From: Methanomicrobiales archaeon HGW-Methanomicrobiales-3
GTDB taxonomy: Archaea > Halobacteriota > Methanomicrobia > Methanomicrobiales > Methanospirillaceae
Assembly: GCA_002839605.1 (NCBI GenBank)
Contig: PGYK01000005.1
Coordinates: 1-64,000, forward strand
Direction of reading: 5' to 3'
Length of the DNA: 64,000 nt
Shown: positions 44,627 to 53,878 of the stretch, one piece after another
How the letters are laid out: the number at the start of each line of letters is the position of its first letter
How positions within the stretch are numbered: position 1 is the first letter of the stretch
Translations under genes and position numbers: made by a program
Notes under the pieces: generated by a model
The model's input: the letters and a program-made list of their open reading frames with translations, nothing else
The model's database searches: none
Told to the model about the DNA's origin: nothing

Positions 44627-45427
44627 TCACGGGCGTTTTCTATCGTGAGAAGAGTGGGGGATGCTACTCAGCCTGAGCGGCTGTTTCTCCTTTGCGGTCC
44701 TGGTATCTTTCCGGGCAGAGATATAGAACGCATTCCGCACCAGCGAAGCATTCCGTTCCATCTGGGGATACCGCTTCATGGATTCGGCAACACTTAAGAA
44801 AACTTCGAGAGCGGTCTTCCCGGTCCGGCTCCGGCTCATGATATTTTTCAGATCCTCTTTGGAAAACACCGACGCTATCGCGTCAAGATCGTCCGGGCCG
44901 AGATCGCAGAGACCGAAGATCGTAAAGATCAGGGGCAGGTCCCGCCGGTCATAGACCCGGGAGAGCAGGGTTTTGCCGGCCTTTCTGATAAGCGCCGGCC
45001 GGACTTTTTTATCGCACGCGTCAAGGAGCATCTCGAGTGCCAGAACGCCATCCCGTTTGATTCCTGCAAGATCGTCAAGATCCGCGATCATAAAAAGGGC
45101 GGCCCGGTCGATCTTCCCGCCATTCCGAATTACGGAAAAAACAAATGAGCCCCCGCCAGCGCAGTCCATCTTAATAAAATTCCGAAGCATCTGCTCATGC
45201 TCGTTTTTGAACCTGCCTTCCCCCTGCTGAATCTCTTCGACCAGTTCCTCTGCTGACAGGAAGAGTTCTGAAAAGAGTCTTCCCCACGCACCGTCAAGCA
45301 GGTTAGATGCGGGCAGGGTCGACCCTGAATCGAGGCAGGCCTCAAATATTCTGAGCAATTCGGCAGATCCGCATCGCTCCAGTTTTGACAGGTGTGCGTT
45401 TGGCTGGAGCGGCAGGAGCCTTTTCAT
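44627..45427 (-). CDS. Predicted alpha-helical protein of unknown function
   Basis: Cytoplasmic protein of 266 aa with no signal or membrane helix. It reads as a row of amphipathic helices, for example AELLRIFEACLDSG, DGVLALEMLLDACDKKVRP and DLKNIMSRSRTGKTALEVFL, which recalls HEAT- or ankyrin-like helical repeats, but I cannot assign a family. The C-terminus is basic and unstructured (RTAKEKQPLRLSS to the end). A TATA-like GATATACTAA stands about 25-35 bases before the ATG, so the message may be leaderless. Confidence 0.55.
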   Translation of the reverse strand: MKRLLPLQPNAHLSKLERCGSAELLRIFEACLDSGSTLPASNLLDGAWGRLFSELFLSAEELVEEIQQGEGRFKNEHEQMLRNFIKMDCAGGGSFVFSVIRNGGKIDRAALFMIADLDDLAGIKRDGVLALEMLLDACDKKVRPALIRKAGKTLLSRVYDRRDLPLIFTIFGLCDLGPDDLDAIASVFSKEDLKNIMSRSRTGKTALEVFLSVAESMKRYPQMERNASLVRNAFYISARKDTRTAKEKQPLRLSSIPHSSHDRKRP

Positions 45428-45486
45428 ATCCTCAAATTATTTTGTTTTTTTAGTATATCTGGATTTTTCCGGGTTCATAAAAACAG

Positions 45487-45609
45487 GCTCTTCATTATTG
45501 TAAGTGGGTACGATAAACGATGAATTCATCAGGCATGGTATTGCAGAAACCGCCGCATGAGAGCCCCTTTTTGGACCGGCAGAGTTCATCGTAACGGGGG
45601 TTTGGGAGC
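45487..45609 (+). repeat. 123-bp structured element, copy 2, with 7-bp flanking direct repeat
   Basis: Same length and ends as 9149-9271 (GCTCTTC to GGGAGC). The inner stem is kept: the 3-prime arm reads GAGTTCATCGT instead of GAATTCATCGT, changing one A-U pair to G-U without breaking it. AAAACAG lies exactly at both outer edges (45480-45486 and 45610-45616), as a target-site duplication would. The rest of 45428-45944 shows only the promoter-like AGTTAAATAT near 45911 for the next gene. Confidence 0.62.
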
Positions 45610-45944
45610 AAAACAGCCCCCATCAACCGGCTTACCGGGATTCAGGTTACCCGCACAGATCAGCAAAGAGTCAAAAAACAGCGGTAATTCATACGGGATT
45701 TACCCGCAGAAAATTACAGGATTTTAGAAGAATATCCAAGTAAAAAATCATCCCGGCATTATCTTTTTTAAGTTACGATTATCCGGCGGTCTTCGCACAA
45801 GATTTGCGGGACAGTACTTTGTCGGAGATGTCTCAGCCAGCGCCCCGGTGCCCTTCTCATGATCTCTGGAGATCCTGGTTCACCAGCCGGAAAGAAACGC
45901 GAAAGCTACCAGTTAAATATCGCCCCGCACCACGGGGTAGGTGT

Positions 45945-47840
45945 ATGGCAACCACCCCCACGACCCGGTTCCTGGCAATCATCGTTGCGCTGATCGTCCT
46001 GTGCACGCCAGCCCTGGCCTGCACCAGTTTCATCATCACGCCGGGTGCATCCGCTGACGGGTCAATGTATGTAGGGCACACGAATGACGGTTTTGGCATG
46101 GGGGTTCTCGGGCACGGTGTGGCAAACGAGACTACCCGGCTCGTCTATATCCCCCCGGCAGATCACCCGCCCGGTGCGCTGCGTGCCGTGTACTTTGACC
46201 CCAATTCCGGCTCTGACGAACCCGCAAGTCTCAAAGAAGCACACAATAAACCGCTGGCTTATATTCCGGAAGCAGAACACACGTTCGGGTATTTCACCGG
46301 CAGTTACGGGATCATGAACGAACACCAGCTCATGGCCGGTGAAGTGACGACCGGTGCAAAAGTCCAGCCGTCATCCGATCCACAAAAGCGGATCTTCTAC
46401 AGTTCCGAGCTCTCGAACATCGCACTCGAACGGACCCGGAATGCAAAGGATGCCGTAACCCTTGTCGGCCAGCTCATTGACAAATATGGCTATTATGGCA
46501 CGGGCGAGACGTTGCTTTTTGCCGACCCGGAAGAAGCATGGGTCATCGAGATGTGTGGCGGTACGCCTGATGGCCGGGGCGGGCTCTGGGTAGCACAGAA
46601 AGTTGTGGACGGGGAGATCTTTGTCACGGCCAACACGTTCCGGATCCGGGATGTGGTGCCGGGCAATCCCGACCAGATGTACTCTGCCAACCTCTTCACC
46701 GTGGCAAAGCAGAACGGCTGGTGGAACGAATCGACCGGAAACCTTGACTGGTTACCAACGGTCAGTGATGGGGAATACTCCCACCCGTACTACTCCCTGG
46801 CCCGGGTCTGGAGCCTGTATAACCGGATTGCACCATCCCGCAATTTCTCGCCGTATGTGAACGATACCTATTCCCGGGAGTACCCGTTCTCCCTGGCACC
46901 CGACAAGAAACTCACAACTGCCGATGCATTCGCGCTCTTCCGGGACCATTACGAGGGCACGGTCTTCGATCTCACCACCGGCCCGGCAGCGGGCCCGTTC
47001 GGCAACCCGTACCGCTGGCGGGGACCGTTCGATGATCACGGCCCGATAAGCTTTGGCGAAGTGAAACCGGGTGCCTGGCCCCGTGCGGTATCCGAGATGT
47101 TCTGCGGGTACAGCTACATCAACCAGGGCCGGAACTGGATGCCGGACTCCATCGGGGGTATCACCTGGTTTGGATTTGCCCAGCCGGCCGAGACCGTCTA
47201 CAACCCGTTTTACGCCGGGGTCACGAGTATTCCCCCCATGTGGTCCAACACGGACCGGTCAGTGTTCAGCCGGGATCAGGCCTTTTGGGCGTTCAACTAC
47301 GTGACCAACTGGGCAACGCTCAATTATCGTGCTATGATCGGCGATATCCATGCCCGGCAGCAGGCAATCGAAACGCGGCAGTTTGACGAACAGCCGGTTG
47401 TTGAAGAGAACGCACGGCAGATCTATTACACGCAGGGGGATGCGGAGGCACGTGCGTACCTGACCGGGTACAGTTCGGCAAATGCCCGGGCTGGCGTCAA
47501 AGAATGGTGGAAGCTTTCCGACCAGCTGGTCGTGAAATACAGCAATATGATGGTGAACGACGTTACCAATGGAACCACGTCCCTTCCCGGCTATCCGGAT
47601 ACGTGGCTGCAGGAGAACGAGTACCAGTACGGCCCGCGGATTTACCAGGCTGAAGAACTCCAGGATCTTTCTGGTCTTGCTTACGTGAACAGGACGGTCT
47701 ATACAACCCCCGGTAATGAGCTCACTCTCATTAAGGAGACCCAGCGGACGAACTTGACAGAGCGTATTATCGGATTCCTTGAAGGACGACACCCCGGAAT
47801 GGTATCGAACCTTACCCACCGGATCATGAAGACCGGTTGA
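45945..47840 (+). CDS. C69-family dipeptidase (Ntn-hydrolase), exported
   Basis: Protein of 631 aa from the ATG at 45945, preceded by GGTAGGTGT; an earlier in-frame ATG (45804) would spoil the signal peptide. The signal peptide ends at PALA and exposes Cys26 in ACTSFIIT, the N-terminal nucleophile of peptidase family C69. The fold continues with GHTNDG, GYFTGSYGIMNEHQL and ELSNIALERTRNAKDAV, all typical. The C-terminal third is helical. The substrate is probably small peptides outside the cell, suiting scavenging of amino acids. A second Ntn-hydrolase lies at 61951-63159. Confidence 0.88.
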   Translation: MATTPTTRFLAIIVALIVLCTPALACTSFIITPGASADGSMYVGHTNDGFGMGVLGHGVANETTRLVYIPPADHPPGALRAVYFDPNSGSDEPASLKEAHNKPLAYIPEAEHTFGYFTGSYGIMNEHQLMAGEVTTGAKVQPSSDPQKRIFYSSELSNIALERTRNAKDAVTLVGQLIDKYGYYGTGETLLFADPEEAWVIEMCGGTPDGRGGLWVAQKVVDGEIFVTANTFRIRDVVPGNPDQMYSANLFTVAKQNGWWNESTGNLDWLPTVSDGEYSHPYYSLARVWSLYNRIAPSRNFSPYVNDTYSREYPFSLAPDKKLTTADAFALFRDHYEGTVFDLTTGPAAGPFGNPYRWRGPFDDHGPISFGEVKPGAWPRAVSEMFCGYSYINQGRNWMPDSIGGITWFGFAQPAETVYNPFYAGVTSIPPMWSNTDRSVFSRDQAFWAFNYVTNWATLNYRAMIGDIHARQQAIETRQFDEQPVVEENARQIYYTQGDAEARAYLTGYSSANARAGVKEWWKLSDQLVVKYSNMMVNDVTNGTTSLPGYPDTWLQENEYQYGPRIYQAEELQDLSGLAYVNRTVYTTPGNELTLIKETQRTNLTERIIGFLEGRHPGMVSNLTHRIMKTG

Positions 47841-47997
47841 TCCTTTTTTTTACGGCAGACTCCATTACCGCCGTAATGCATCAGGGTCTGTTCGGAAAAA
47901 CGGTTCCTCCTTTTTTGGATCATGCCCGAAAATTTTTGCCAGCAATGCGGGTCAGGGCTAAAAAACCAGATGCCGCCCTGAACGTTGTAAGAAAAAA

Positions 47998-48738
47998 TTA
48001 CCGCACAACCGGGGATGCATGGGCATCGAACGGATTGGTCCGCATCTCCAGAGAATACAGGTACGGGTAGTTGGTGTCCAGGTATTCCATGTAATCGAGC
48101 CACTGGAGAACCAGCCGTTCGTTCACGCGGCCGATGTCGCCTTTGAGATGGGTGTAATCGGAATCGGGAAGGTCAGAAATCCCGCACCGGTGCCGGAGCT
48201 CTTCGGTGAGGTGGAAGACGGCTCGTAAGAGATCCGTGAACGACTCGTGCTCGAGCAGCACCGGATTTTCAAGCAGCCGGAGCAGGAAATCCCTGCGCGA
48301 GCAGAGGAACGCATACAGCGCATCCATGTCGATCTTTGCGATATCCACGGTGCCGGGATTTGCTGCCAGCTCCCGCCGGAGTTCTGCAAATTCATGCGTA
48401 TCCCATTTCCCCCCGGCCGGGGTTGCCGTATTCAGCCGGCTGATCGCGGGATTGCCCGGTACGATGATCTTTATGAGATCGTTCCCAACTTCGGCAAAGA
48501 AGGTGCCGATCACCATGTTGATCTTCTGCATCCGTTCGCTCTTTGCCCGCATGACCAGCAGTTTGTTGAGCACGATGGTCACCAGAAGGACATTGATCGG
48601 CAAAAAGCCGAGGGCATTAAAGATGTAGTTTGCCGTGTCGCCCGGGTTTTTCAAAAAAAGGAACTTGCCTGCATAGATGCACAGGCTTATCGCTACAAGG
48701 ACGAGTGCAAGCTTTGTTTCCCAGCTGAATTTCCTCAT
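47998..48738 (-). CDS. Two-helix membrane protein with conserved cytoplasmic domain, unknown function
   Basis: Protein of 246 aa. Two transmembrane helices (about residues 9-29 and 38-60) precede a helical cytoplasmic domain that carries KSERMQKINMVIGTFFAEVG, RDFLLRLLENPVLLEHESFTD and LVLQWLDYMEYLDTNYPYLY. This looks like a conserved archaeal family but I do not know its name or task. It stands alone with ordinary GC-rich codon use and converges on the C69 dipeptidase gene with 157 bases between the stops. Confidence 0.6.
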   Translation of the reverse strand: MRKFSWETKLALVLVAISLCIYAGKFLFLKNPGDTANYIFNALGFLPINVLLVTIVLNKLLVMRAKSERMQKINMVIGTFFAEVGNDLIKIIVPGNPAISRLNTATPAGGKWDTHEFAELRRELAANPGTVDIAKIDMDALYAFLCSRRDFLLRLLENPVLLEHESFTDLLRAVFHLTEELRHRCGISDLPDSDYTHLKGDIGRVNERLVLQWLDYMEYLDTNYPYLYSLEMRTNPFDAHASPVVR

Positions 48739-49062
48739 AAACCGGAATATTGTCCCATCATGAAATAAAGAGGCAGGATCCTCACCGGGGCAGAAAACGA
48801 CGCGATAGTGGCCCCCCCTGCTCCGGCATTTTCCCCTTTTTTTCTTCCACCCACGTCACAATCCCGTACAGGAGGAGCCAGTAATACCACAGATGAACGG
48901 CGGGTTTCGTGTGTGCAGGAAATCGGGTCTGCCCGGCAATCTCCAAACGGGGGTAACCCGGCCTGCCCCGTCCGGGCCTTGCGTTGTCACTCCGGGTTCG
49001 GGATAAAAGCCATGGACGGAGATTTTTGGTTTTTCATCCCGGCATCCAGCCCAAAAAGCGCA
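48739..49062. other. Gap with a possible gene remnant
   Basis: On the minus strand a frame reads VHLWYYWLLLYGIVTWVEEK then about fifteen residues to a stop at 48782-48784. It resembles the hydrophobic end of a membrane protein with no start or body. The rest of the stretch shows nothing. Confidence 0.2.
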
Positions 49063-49296
49063 CTATTTCCGGAGTGCCAGAAGATCTTCGGTTGCATCTC
49101 TCATGAATTGATGCGAATCATACACCGCCTGGTTGTAAAATTCCGGTGCCAGTTTTTCGATGATGAAATCCAGAATCAGTCCCGCAGCAAGATCCCCGAT
49201 CTCTTCCTCCCGTTCGGCGGAAAAATAATTCCTGACCTCCGAGATCATCTCGTCCCGCCGCTCTTTTGTGAGCACAACAGAATTTTTCTTTTTCAT
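49063..49296 (-). CDS. DUF2164-family small protein
   Basis: Protein of 77 aa that matches DUF2164 throughout: LTKERRDEMISEVRNYF near the start, then EEIGDLAAGLILDFIIEKLA and YNQAVYDSHQFM. GGAG stands eight bases before the ATG and a TATA-like TTTTTATGAC about 45 bases upstream. The family is widespread in bacteria and rarer in archaea, and has no known function. It is a single-gene unit between two mostly empty gaps. Confidence 0.8.
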   Translation of the reverse strand: MKKKNSVVLTKERRDEMISEVRNYFSAEREEEIGDLAAGLILDFIIEKLAPEFYNQAVYDSHQFMRDATEDLLALRK

Positions 49297-49850
49297 ACAA
49301 CAACTCCGGTTTACTATTCAATAATCACTCATTCATGTCATAAAAATGGGAATGTATCAGGCCCGTGAGAATCAAAAGATCTCCCCAGCGTCGAATCCGG
49401 TGACCAAACCGACACGAAACCCCGATCCGGAAATCCACCCCACATTTCGATCCCGCCCGCCATAGCCAAAAAAACGATCGCCCCACAAAAAACGCCGTTG
49501 AGCTTCGGGCGAAGGGAAGTTGATCCCATTACGTAACACGGGTCTGTTTCCCGCGAGTTTGTCGTATCATTCCTGCTGTTATTTTTTCGAATTTTTCCTG
49601 CTGGAGGGTACCAGCGGGTGTTCCTTAAGGGGGACCTTTTGACACATAATGCTCATCGCACAAAAGTATCCCCGATGAGATCCTTCAGGATCGGGACCGG
49701 CATCCGCTGTCGAAGACAACACAGATCCTAAAAATCCAAAGATTTGAAAAGATTATTCCCAGCAGACGTGTCATCGTCAGGCATGCAGGAACAACCCGAT
49801 TACTGCGGGGAACCCGCCCGCTCCTCTCTCGTGCATACCGGAGTACGCTC
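49297..49850. other. Mostly empty 550-base gap
   Basis: Apart from the promoter of the DUF2164 gene at its left edge, I see only a weak hairpin (about 49598-49618, CTGCTGG to CCAGCGG), a T-rich patch (49580-49595) and the GGAG site of the CPBP gene. No frame is supported. Confidence 0.3.
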
Positions 49851-50864
49851 ATGACCGATAAACTGCCGGACCGGAGCCAGATAAAAAAGGAACTGGTTGT
49901 CTTCCTTTTCCTCACCTTTGCTGCAACGTACCTGCTCGAACTCATCGGCATCGGGCTGTATGGATCCGGCATCCTGGTAAACAAACTGATGCTCATCCCG
50001 ATGTACATCCCGGCAATCTGTGCGATCCTCTGCATGATATATTTCGCATCGGCTGCCCTGACAAAGGAAGCGAAGATCTTCCTCTCCGCGTTTCTTGTTG
50101 CCTCAGCGGTCTCCCTGATCGAGGGGCTGTACCAGCCGCTCCTCGGGACGATCGGACCCCTGCCGCTCTGCACGGTCGTGGTGTCTGTCGGGGCATTCCT
50201 TCTCGTGGTGATCCAGAACACGAAAAAACCCTGGCGGGAGAGCCTTGAGCCGGCACGGTTATCCTTTGGCAGAAATTACCGGCAGTACCTCTTTCTTTCG
50301 GTCATCTTTGGGGCATTGTTCATCCTCGGACTAATGATCAGTTATTACACCGGGCTTTCCCTTCCGGTCCAGGAGTATAACCCGGGGGTCTTCTTCACCT
50401 TCATCGGGCTCTACCTGGCGACCTTCTTTGTCGCCTGGCCGAAATATTTCGGGGAGGAATACGGCTGGCGGTTCTACCTCCAGGACCGGATGTTCGCGCT
50501 CTTCGGGGGATACAAGGGAGTTGTCCTCGTCGGCCTGATATGGGGGCTCTGGCATATGCCGCTGATGCTGATGGGCCTGAATTTCCCGGGCAACCCTGTT
50601 GCCGGCAATCTGGTGTATCTCGTGTACACGGTCGTGATTGGGATCATCTTCAGCTACAGTGTCCTTAAGACAAAGAGTATCTGGATTGCCGTCCTGCTCC
50701 ATGCCATCACCGATTCCCTGGTCTCAACCGGCTATCCTTATATCGCGAACGGGCAGGTCCTCGTTGCATTCCTGCCGGTCCTTGTGCTGCTGGGTATACT
50801 CGCGGCCGTCCTCCTGCGATCGAAGATATGGACCGGAGAGGACACGGCTTCACCGGTCTTGTGA
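49851..50864 (+). CDS. CPBP-family intramembrane metalloprotease (Abi/Rce1-like)
   Basis: Membrane protein of 337 aa with about eight helices. The protease motifs are GEEYGWRFYLQ (Glu202, Glu203, Arg207), LWHMPLML (His235) and VLLHAITDSLV near residue 295, the EExxxR, FxxxH and HxxxN/D set of CPBP enzymes. GGAG precedes the ATG. Archaeal members process unknown membrane substrates, and bacterial relatives act in bacteriocin immunity. It is the first gene before the small-membrane-protein cluster, on the opposite strand. Confidence 0.85.
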   Translation: MTDKLPDRSQIKKELVVFLFLTFAATYLLELIGIGLYGSGILVNKLMLIPMYIPAICAILCMIYFASAALTKEAKIFLSAFLVASAVSLIEGLYQPLLGTIGPLPLCTVVVSVGAFLLVVIQNTKKPWRESLEPARLSFGRNYRQYLFLSVIFGALFILGLMISYYTGLSLPVQEYNPGVFFTFIGLYLATFFVAWPKYFGEEYGWRFYLQDRMFALFGGYKGVVLVGLIWGLWHMPLMLMGLNFPGNPVAGNLVYLVYTVVIGIIFSYSVLKTKSIWIAVLLHAITDSLVSTGYPYIANGQVLVAFLPVLVLLGILAAVLLRSKIWTGEDTASPVL

Positions 50865-50944
50865 GGGAAAAGGGGCCGGCCCGGAACGGTGGAGCCCGAG
50901 ACCCTGCAACGGGCCGGCACTCATGGCAGGGGCAATTTTCCCGT

Positions 50945-51139
50945 TCAGGTTACCGCGTCAGTAATCTGATCATTGACGGGTGTTGGATACGTGTTCAGCG
51001 GTGCGGCAGCAAGGGTCGGTTCTACGGGGAATATGCCGGAAAACTGGATCACCAGGGCGAGAATTATTCCCAAGGCTGCAAGGCAGACCATGAAGCGGAC
51101 CAGATTTTTCAGTGCGTCAGATGTTGGTGCGTGTGTCAT
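50945..51139 (-). CDS. Tiny membrane protein, family member 1 (divergent)
   Basis: Protein of 64 aa: a short N-terminal tail, then LKNLVRFMVCLAALGIILAL as a single transmembrane helix, then a short outer segment ending in PTPVNDQITDAVT. The core ..NLVRFMVCLAALG matches LARLVLFMVCLAIAG of the three other small proteins at 51312, 52052 and 55817. GAGGATG precedes the ATG. It lacks the HYY..DLP stretch of the others. Function unknown. Confidence 0.6.
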   Translation of the reverse strand: MTHAPTSDALKNLVRFMVCLAALGIILALVIQFSGIFPVEPTLAAAPLNTYPTPVNDQITDAVT

Positions 51140-51311
51140 ATTTTCATCCTCATTTTTTGCTGGTACATAGGATTAGAGCGAAACAGGAAAAACTGGTGGT
51201 ATTCCTGCCAGTCACGAATGGTTCAATCCGTATGCAGGGATGATTGTCAGTACCTTCAGCTCATTCCTGCTGTTCTCAACGGGGAAAGGTATTCTTTTGC
51301 GCAGAAATCCC

Positions 51312-51542
51312 CTAATATTTACTGTGTGAATATCCCTGCCATTGTGAACCATCAACGGTGGCTCCGGCATAGGTTTCCATCGTGAGAGCCCCGTCCTCCA
51401 CATTTTCCGGAACCTGTACATTCTTTTGCACCGGAAGGTCCACAGCATAGTAATGCACCCCGGCGCCAGCACTTCCGGCAATCGCTAAGCAGACCATAAA
51501 GAGCACGAGCCGGGCGAGCGGAGATCTTTTTGATGCTGACAT
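51312..51542 (-). CDS. Tiny membrane protein, family member 2
   Basis: Protein of 76 aa from the ATG at 51542, which has GTGAGGAT before it and a TATTATATG box about 50 bases upstream. The conserved core SPLARLVLFMVCLAIAGSAG forms the membrane helix and is followed by VHYYAVDLPVQKNV. The outer tail (EDGALTMETYAGATVDGSQ) is unlike the Cys-rich tails of members 3 and 4. Conservation of the helix with variable tails suggests a shared membrane partner or insertion mode. Confidence 0.65.
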   Translation of the reverse strand: MSASKRSPLARLVLFMVCLAIAGSAGAGVHYYAVDLPVQKNVQVPENVEDGALTMETYAGATVDGSQWQGYSHSKY

Positions 51543-51627
51543 GGATTTATCCTCACTATCATCTGTGTTTGCCGGGGCGGGCATATAATACCCGTGAAAT
51601 GGGTCTAAAGCCCCCGGCCTCCCTGCC

Positions 51628-51936
51628 TCACTCGCCCATCGTGATCGATTCTGTGGATGCGATCTCGTAGATCTTCAGGAGCGTCGGGGATGCATGATAA
51701 GGATTCGTTTTTGCGAAATACTCCTGCATATGGGGCTGTGCAATGTGCTCACCGGGATGTTTCCTGCTTGCCCATTCTTCGAGGAAATGACAGGATTCGC
51801 CGGATATGCCGACAACCAGTTCGTAGCGGGTGCACCCGTTCTCTTTTTTTACCGTGGGAATAATCTTCAAACCTTCGCGGATGAAATCGCCGCGATGTTC
51901 CGGCCTGACAAAGCATTCGGCATCAACAAGGATCAT
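51628..51936 (-). CDS. ABM-superfamily (YgiN-like) putative quinol monooxygenase
   Basis: Protein of 102 aa with the dimeric ferredoxin-like fold of antibiotic-biosynthesis monooxygenase proteins: VDAECFVRPEHRGDFIREGL, NGCTRYELVVG, FLEEWASRKHPGEHIAQPHM and a final strand LLKIYEI. The His and Trp/Glu positions match YgiN-type proteins, which act on quinols or simply bind small aromatics. A cytosolic stand-alone protein set among the tiny membrane proteins, with no evident link to them. Confidence 0.8.
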   Translation of the reverse strand: MILVDAECFVRPEHRGDFIREGLKIIPTVKKENGCTRYELVVGISGESCHFLEEWASRKHPGEHIAQPHMQEYFAKTNPYHASPTLLKIYEIASTESITMGE

Positions 51937-52051
51937 CGTGTCTCTCCTTTATGAGGTTCACCAAAAAAAGGTAGTGGGGTTTGTTAAAAAAATAGCGGCC
52001 GGCCTGCCTCATGGACCGGGGAGATCCCTCCCCGGCAATCGGTTACACTGT

Positions 52052-52303
52052 TCAGGAACATTCAAGGTCATTGCATATCGCCAGGCAGGCGTAGTAATCC
52101 GTGTCGACCCGACAGTTGTGCTTGCATATCTCGCAGTTTGATGTGCTGCTTACCGAGTTCTCCGGTGCCGGCAGGTTCTTCTGCGCCGGGAGATCCACTG
52201 CGTAATAATGCAGTCCGGCAACAACACTTCCGGCAATCGCTAAGCAGATCATGAACAGCACGAGACGGGCAAGCGGCGTTTTTCCTGATTGTATTTCAGC
52301 CAT
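52052..52303 (-). CDS. Tiny membrane protein, family member 3, with Cys-rich tail
   Basis: Protein of 83 aa from the ATG at 52303. The core TPLARLVLFMICLAIAGSVV is the membrane helix, followed by HYYAVDLPAQKN and a tail with six cysteines (NCEICKHNC, YYACLAICND and one near the end). The spacing C-x2-C-x3-C then C-x3-C is close to that of member 4. A TATA-like TTTTTATACC lies about 60 bases upstream, and a block GTTGGAAAATTTCC about 90 bases upstream is shared with member 4. Confidence 0.68.
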   Translation of the reverse strand: MAEIQSGKTPLARLVLFMICLAIAGSVVAGLHYYAVDLPAQKNLPAPENSVSSTSNCEICKHNCRVDTDYYACLAICNDLECS

Positions 52304-52627
52304 AAAGAAAATCCTCTGTAAGGGTCCGTGAGTATTCCAAGGTTTGGATGAACGGTATAAAAACGTTGGGAATCTGGAATAAATCAGGAGGAAATTTTCC
52401 AACGGTCATGCTGCGTTCCGCTATACAATCCTCCTCCGAGTAGTTCCCTATGGCAACTCCCACCGGCCAGGACGTTGACCCCCCATACTAAAAAGCCCCA
52501 ATGCCCGCGTGCGCATCGGCCGGTCTATGCGAGGACTCCGTTTCCGTCATCTCACCCCCTCTTCCCCTTTCCCGGTCACCCGCCCCCTTCACAATCCTTA
52601 TCAGCAATCCCGTTCACAGATGAAATC

Positions 52628-53878
52628 ATGCGGCGCGCTTCCCCCATGATCCCGTATTACCTGCTCGCAGCAGCTCTCGTTCTCCTCCTCTGCATCCTCC
52701 CGGCCGGTGCCGAGAGCCCGACCGTCATGGTGGCCGATTACACCATCACGCCCACTGTCCTCCAGCCGGGCGATGTCGGCACCATCACCGCAACCATCCG
52801 GAACACGGCCGGCATGGCGAGCGTCCAGCAGGGCACCGGTATCCAGACCGGCGGCGCCTTCGAGAGCGTCCGGAGCACCGATATCAGCGTCAACATCGAG
52901 AGCGTCCAGATCGTGTCAACGGACGTGGAGGTCATCTCCGGCAACTACAAGCGGATCGGCGCCATCGGGCCCGGCCAGTCGATCCCGATCACGTTCCTGA
53001 TCCGGGCACCGATGCAGGACGGCATCTACTTCCCGGAGATCTGGATCGATGTCACGGGCGGCCAGAGCGTGCGCCAGCCGATTCCGGTCAATGTCAACAC
53101 CCGGATAGCCCTTGTCAAGAAACCGGCCCTCACCGCAATCAAGACCGTGCCGGAAGGCGTGAACCCGGGCGATGACGCAATTGCCCATGTCGTGCTGAAA
53201 AACGACGGCCTCTCCCGCGCCGATCTCGTGACCGTTGCGGTCAACTGCTCGAGCCCGACCATCACCCAGAAGACTCCGAGTGTCTTCCATGTCGGGAGCC
53301 TGGAGAAAGGAGAAAACGCAACCGTTGACATGATCTTTGCAACCGACAAGAACACCCCCATCGGCATCAACCGCGTCTGCCTCTCCATCACGTATGTCAG
53401 CCCCGACGGGACCACGACCTCGCAGGACGAGACTCTCGTGATTCACGTGAAAGGCAGGGCACGGATCGGCATCGCGTCCCTTTCCTCGGACCCGGTTCAG
53501 ATCAAGAGCGGCGACACGGTCACGCTCGTCATCCGGCTCGAGAACACGGGGACGGACAATGCCAACTCCGTGAGGGCGGCAATCGATCTTCCCGTGAGCG
53601 GTACAAAAGAGGCGTTCATCGGCAGGATCGAACCCGACAACGATGCTCCGGCCGTCTTCATCTTCCGTGCGGGCGATGCGGGTGAATACCGGTACAATCT
53701 CTCCGTGCAGTACGAGGACGATTACGGGGTGCAGACCCGGACCGAGCCATTGCAGATGGCCGTACAGGGCGGGAACTCTACACTCCTCTTCATCGCTGCA
53801 ATCCTCCTGATCGTTCTTGCCGGGGCCGGGGCATACTGGTATCTTGCCCGGGCCAGGAAGGGCAACGGCGATGCTTGA
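52628..53878 (+). CDS. COG1361-type surface protein with repeated Ig-like domains, linked to ABC transporter
   Basis: Exported protein of 416 aa from the ATG at 52628; the earlier frame is Pro-rich and unlikely. A signal peptide (about residues 7-27, YYLLAAALVLLLCILPAGA) is followed by three beta-sandwich repeats with ITPTVLQPGDVGTITATIRN, VNPGDDAIAHVVLKNDG and IKSGDTVTLVIRLENTG, the CARDB/COG1361 S-layer-like pattern. A C-terminal helix (LLFIAAILLIVLAGAGAYWY) with a basic end anchors it. The permease gene starts within its last codons, so it is probably the outer component of that MacB-like transporter. Confidence 0.82.
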   Translation: MRRASPMIPYYLLAAALVLLLCILPAGAESPTVMVADYTITPTVLQPGDVGTITATIRNTAGMASVQQGTGIQTGGAFESVRSTDISVNIESVQIVSTDVEVISGNYKRIGAIGPGQSIPITFLIRAPMQDGIYFPEIWIDVTGGQSVRQPIPVNVNTRIALVKKPALTAIKTVPEGVNPGDDAIAHVVLKNDGLSRADLVTVAVNCSSPTITQKTPSVFHVGSLEKGENATVDMIFATDKNTPIGINRVCLSITYVSPDGTTTSQDETLVIHVKGRARIGIASLSSDPVQIKSGDTVTLVIRLENTGTDNANSVRAAIDLPVSGTKEAFIGRIEPDNDAPAVFIFRAGDAGEYRYNLSVQYEDDYGVQTRTEPLQMAVQGGNSTLLFIAAILLIVLAGAGAYWYLARARKGNGDA

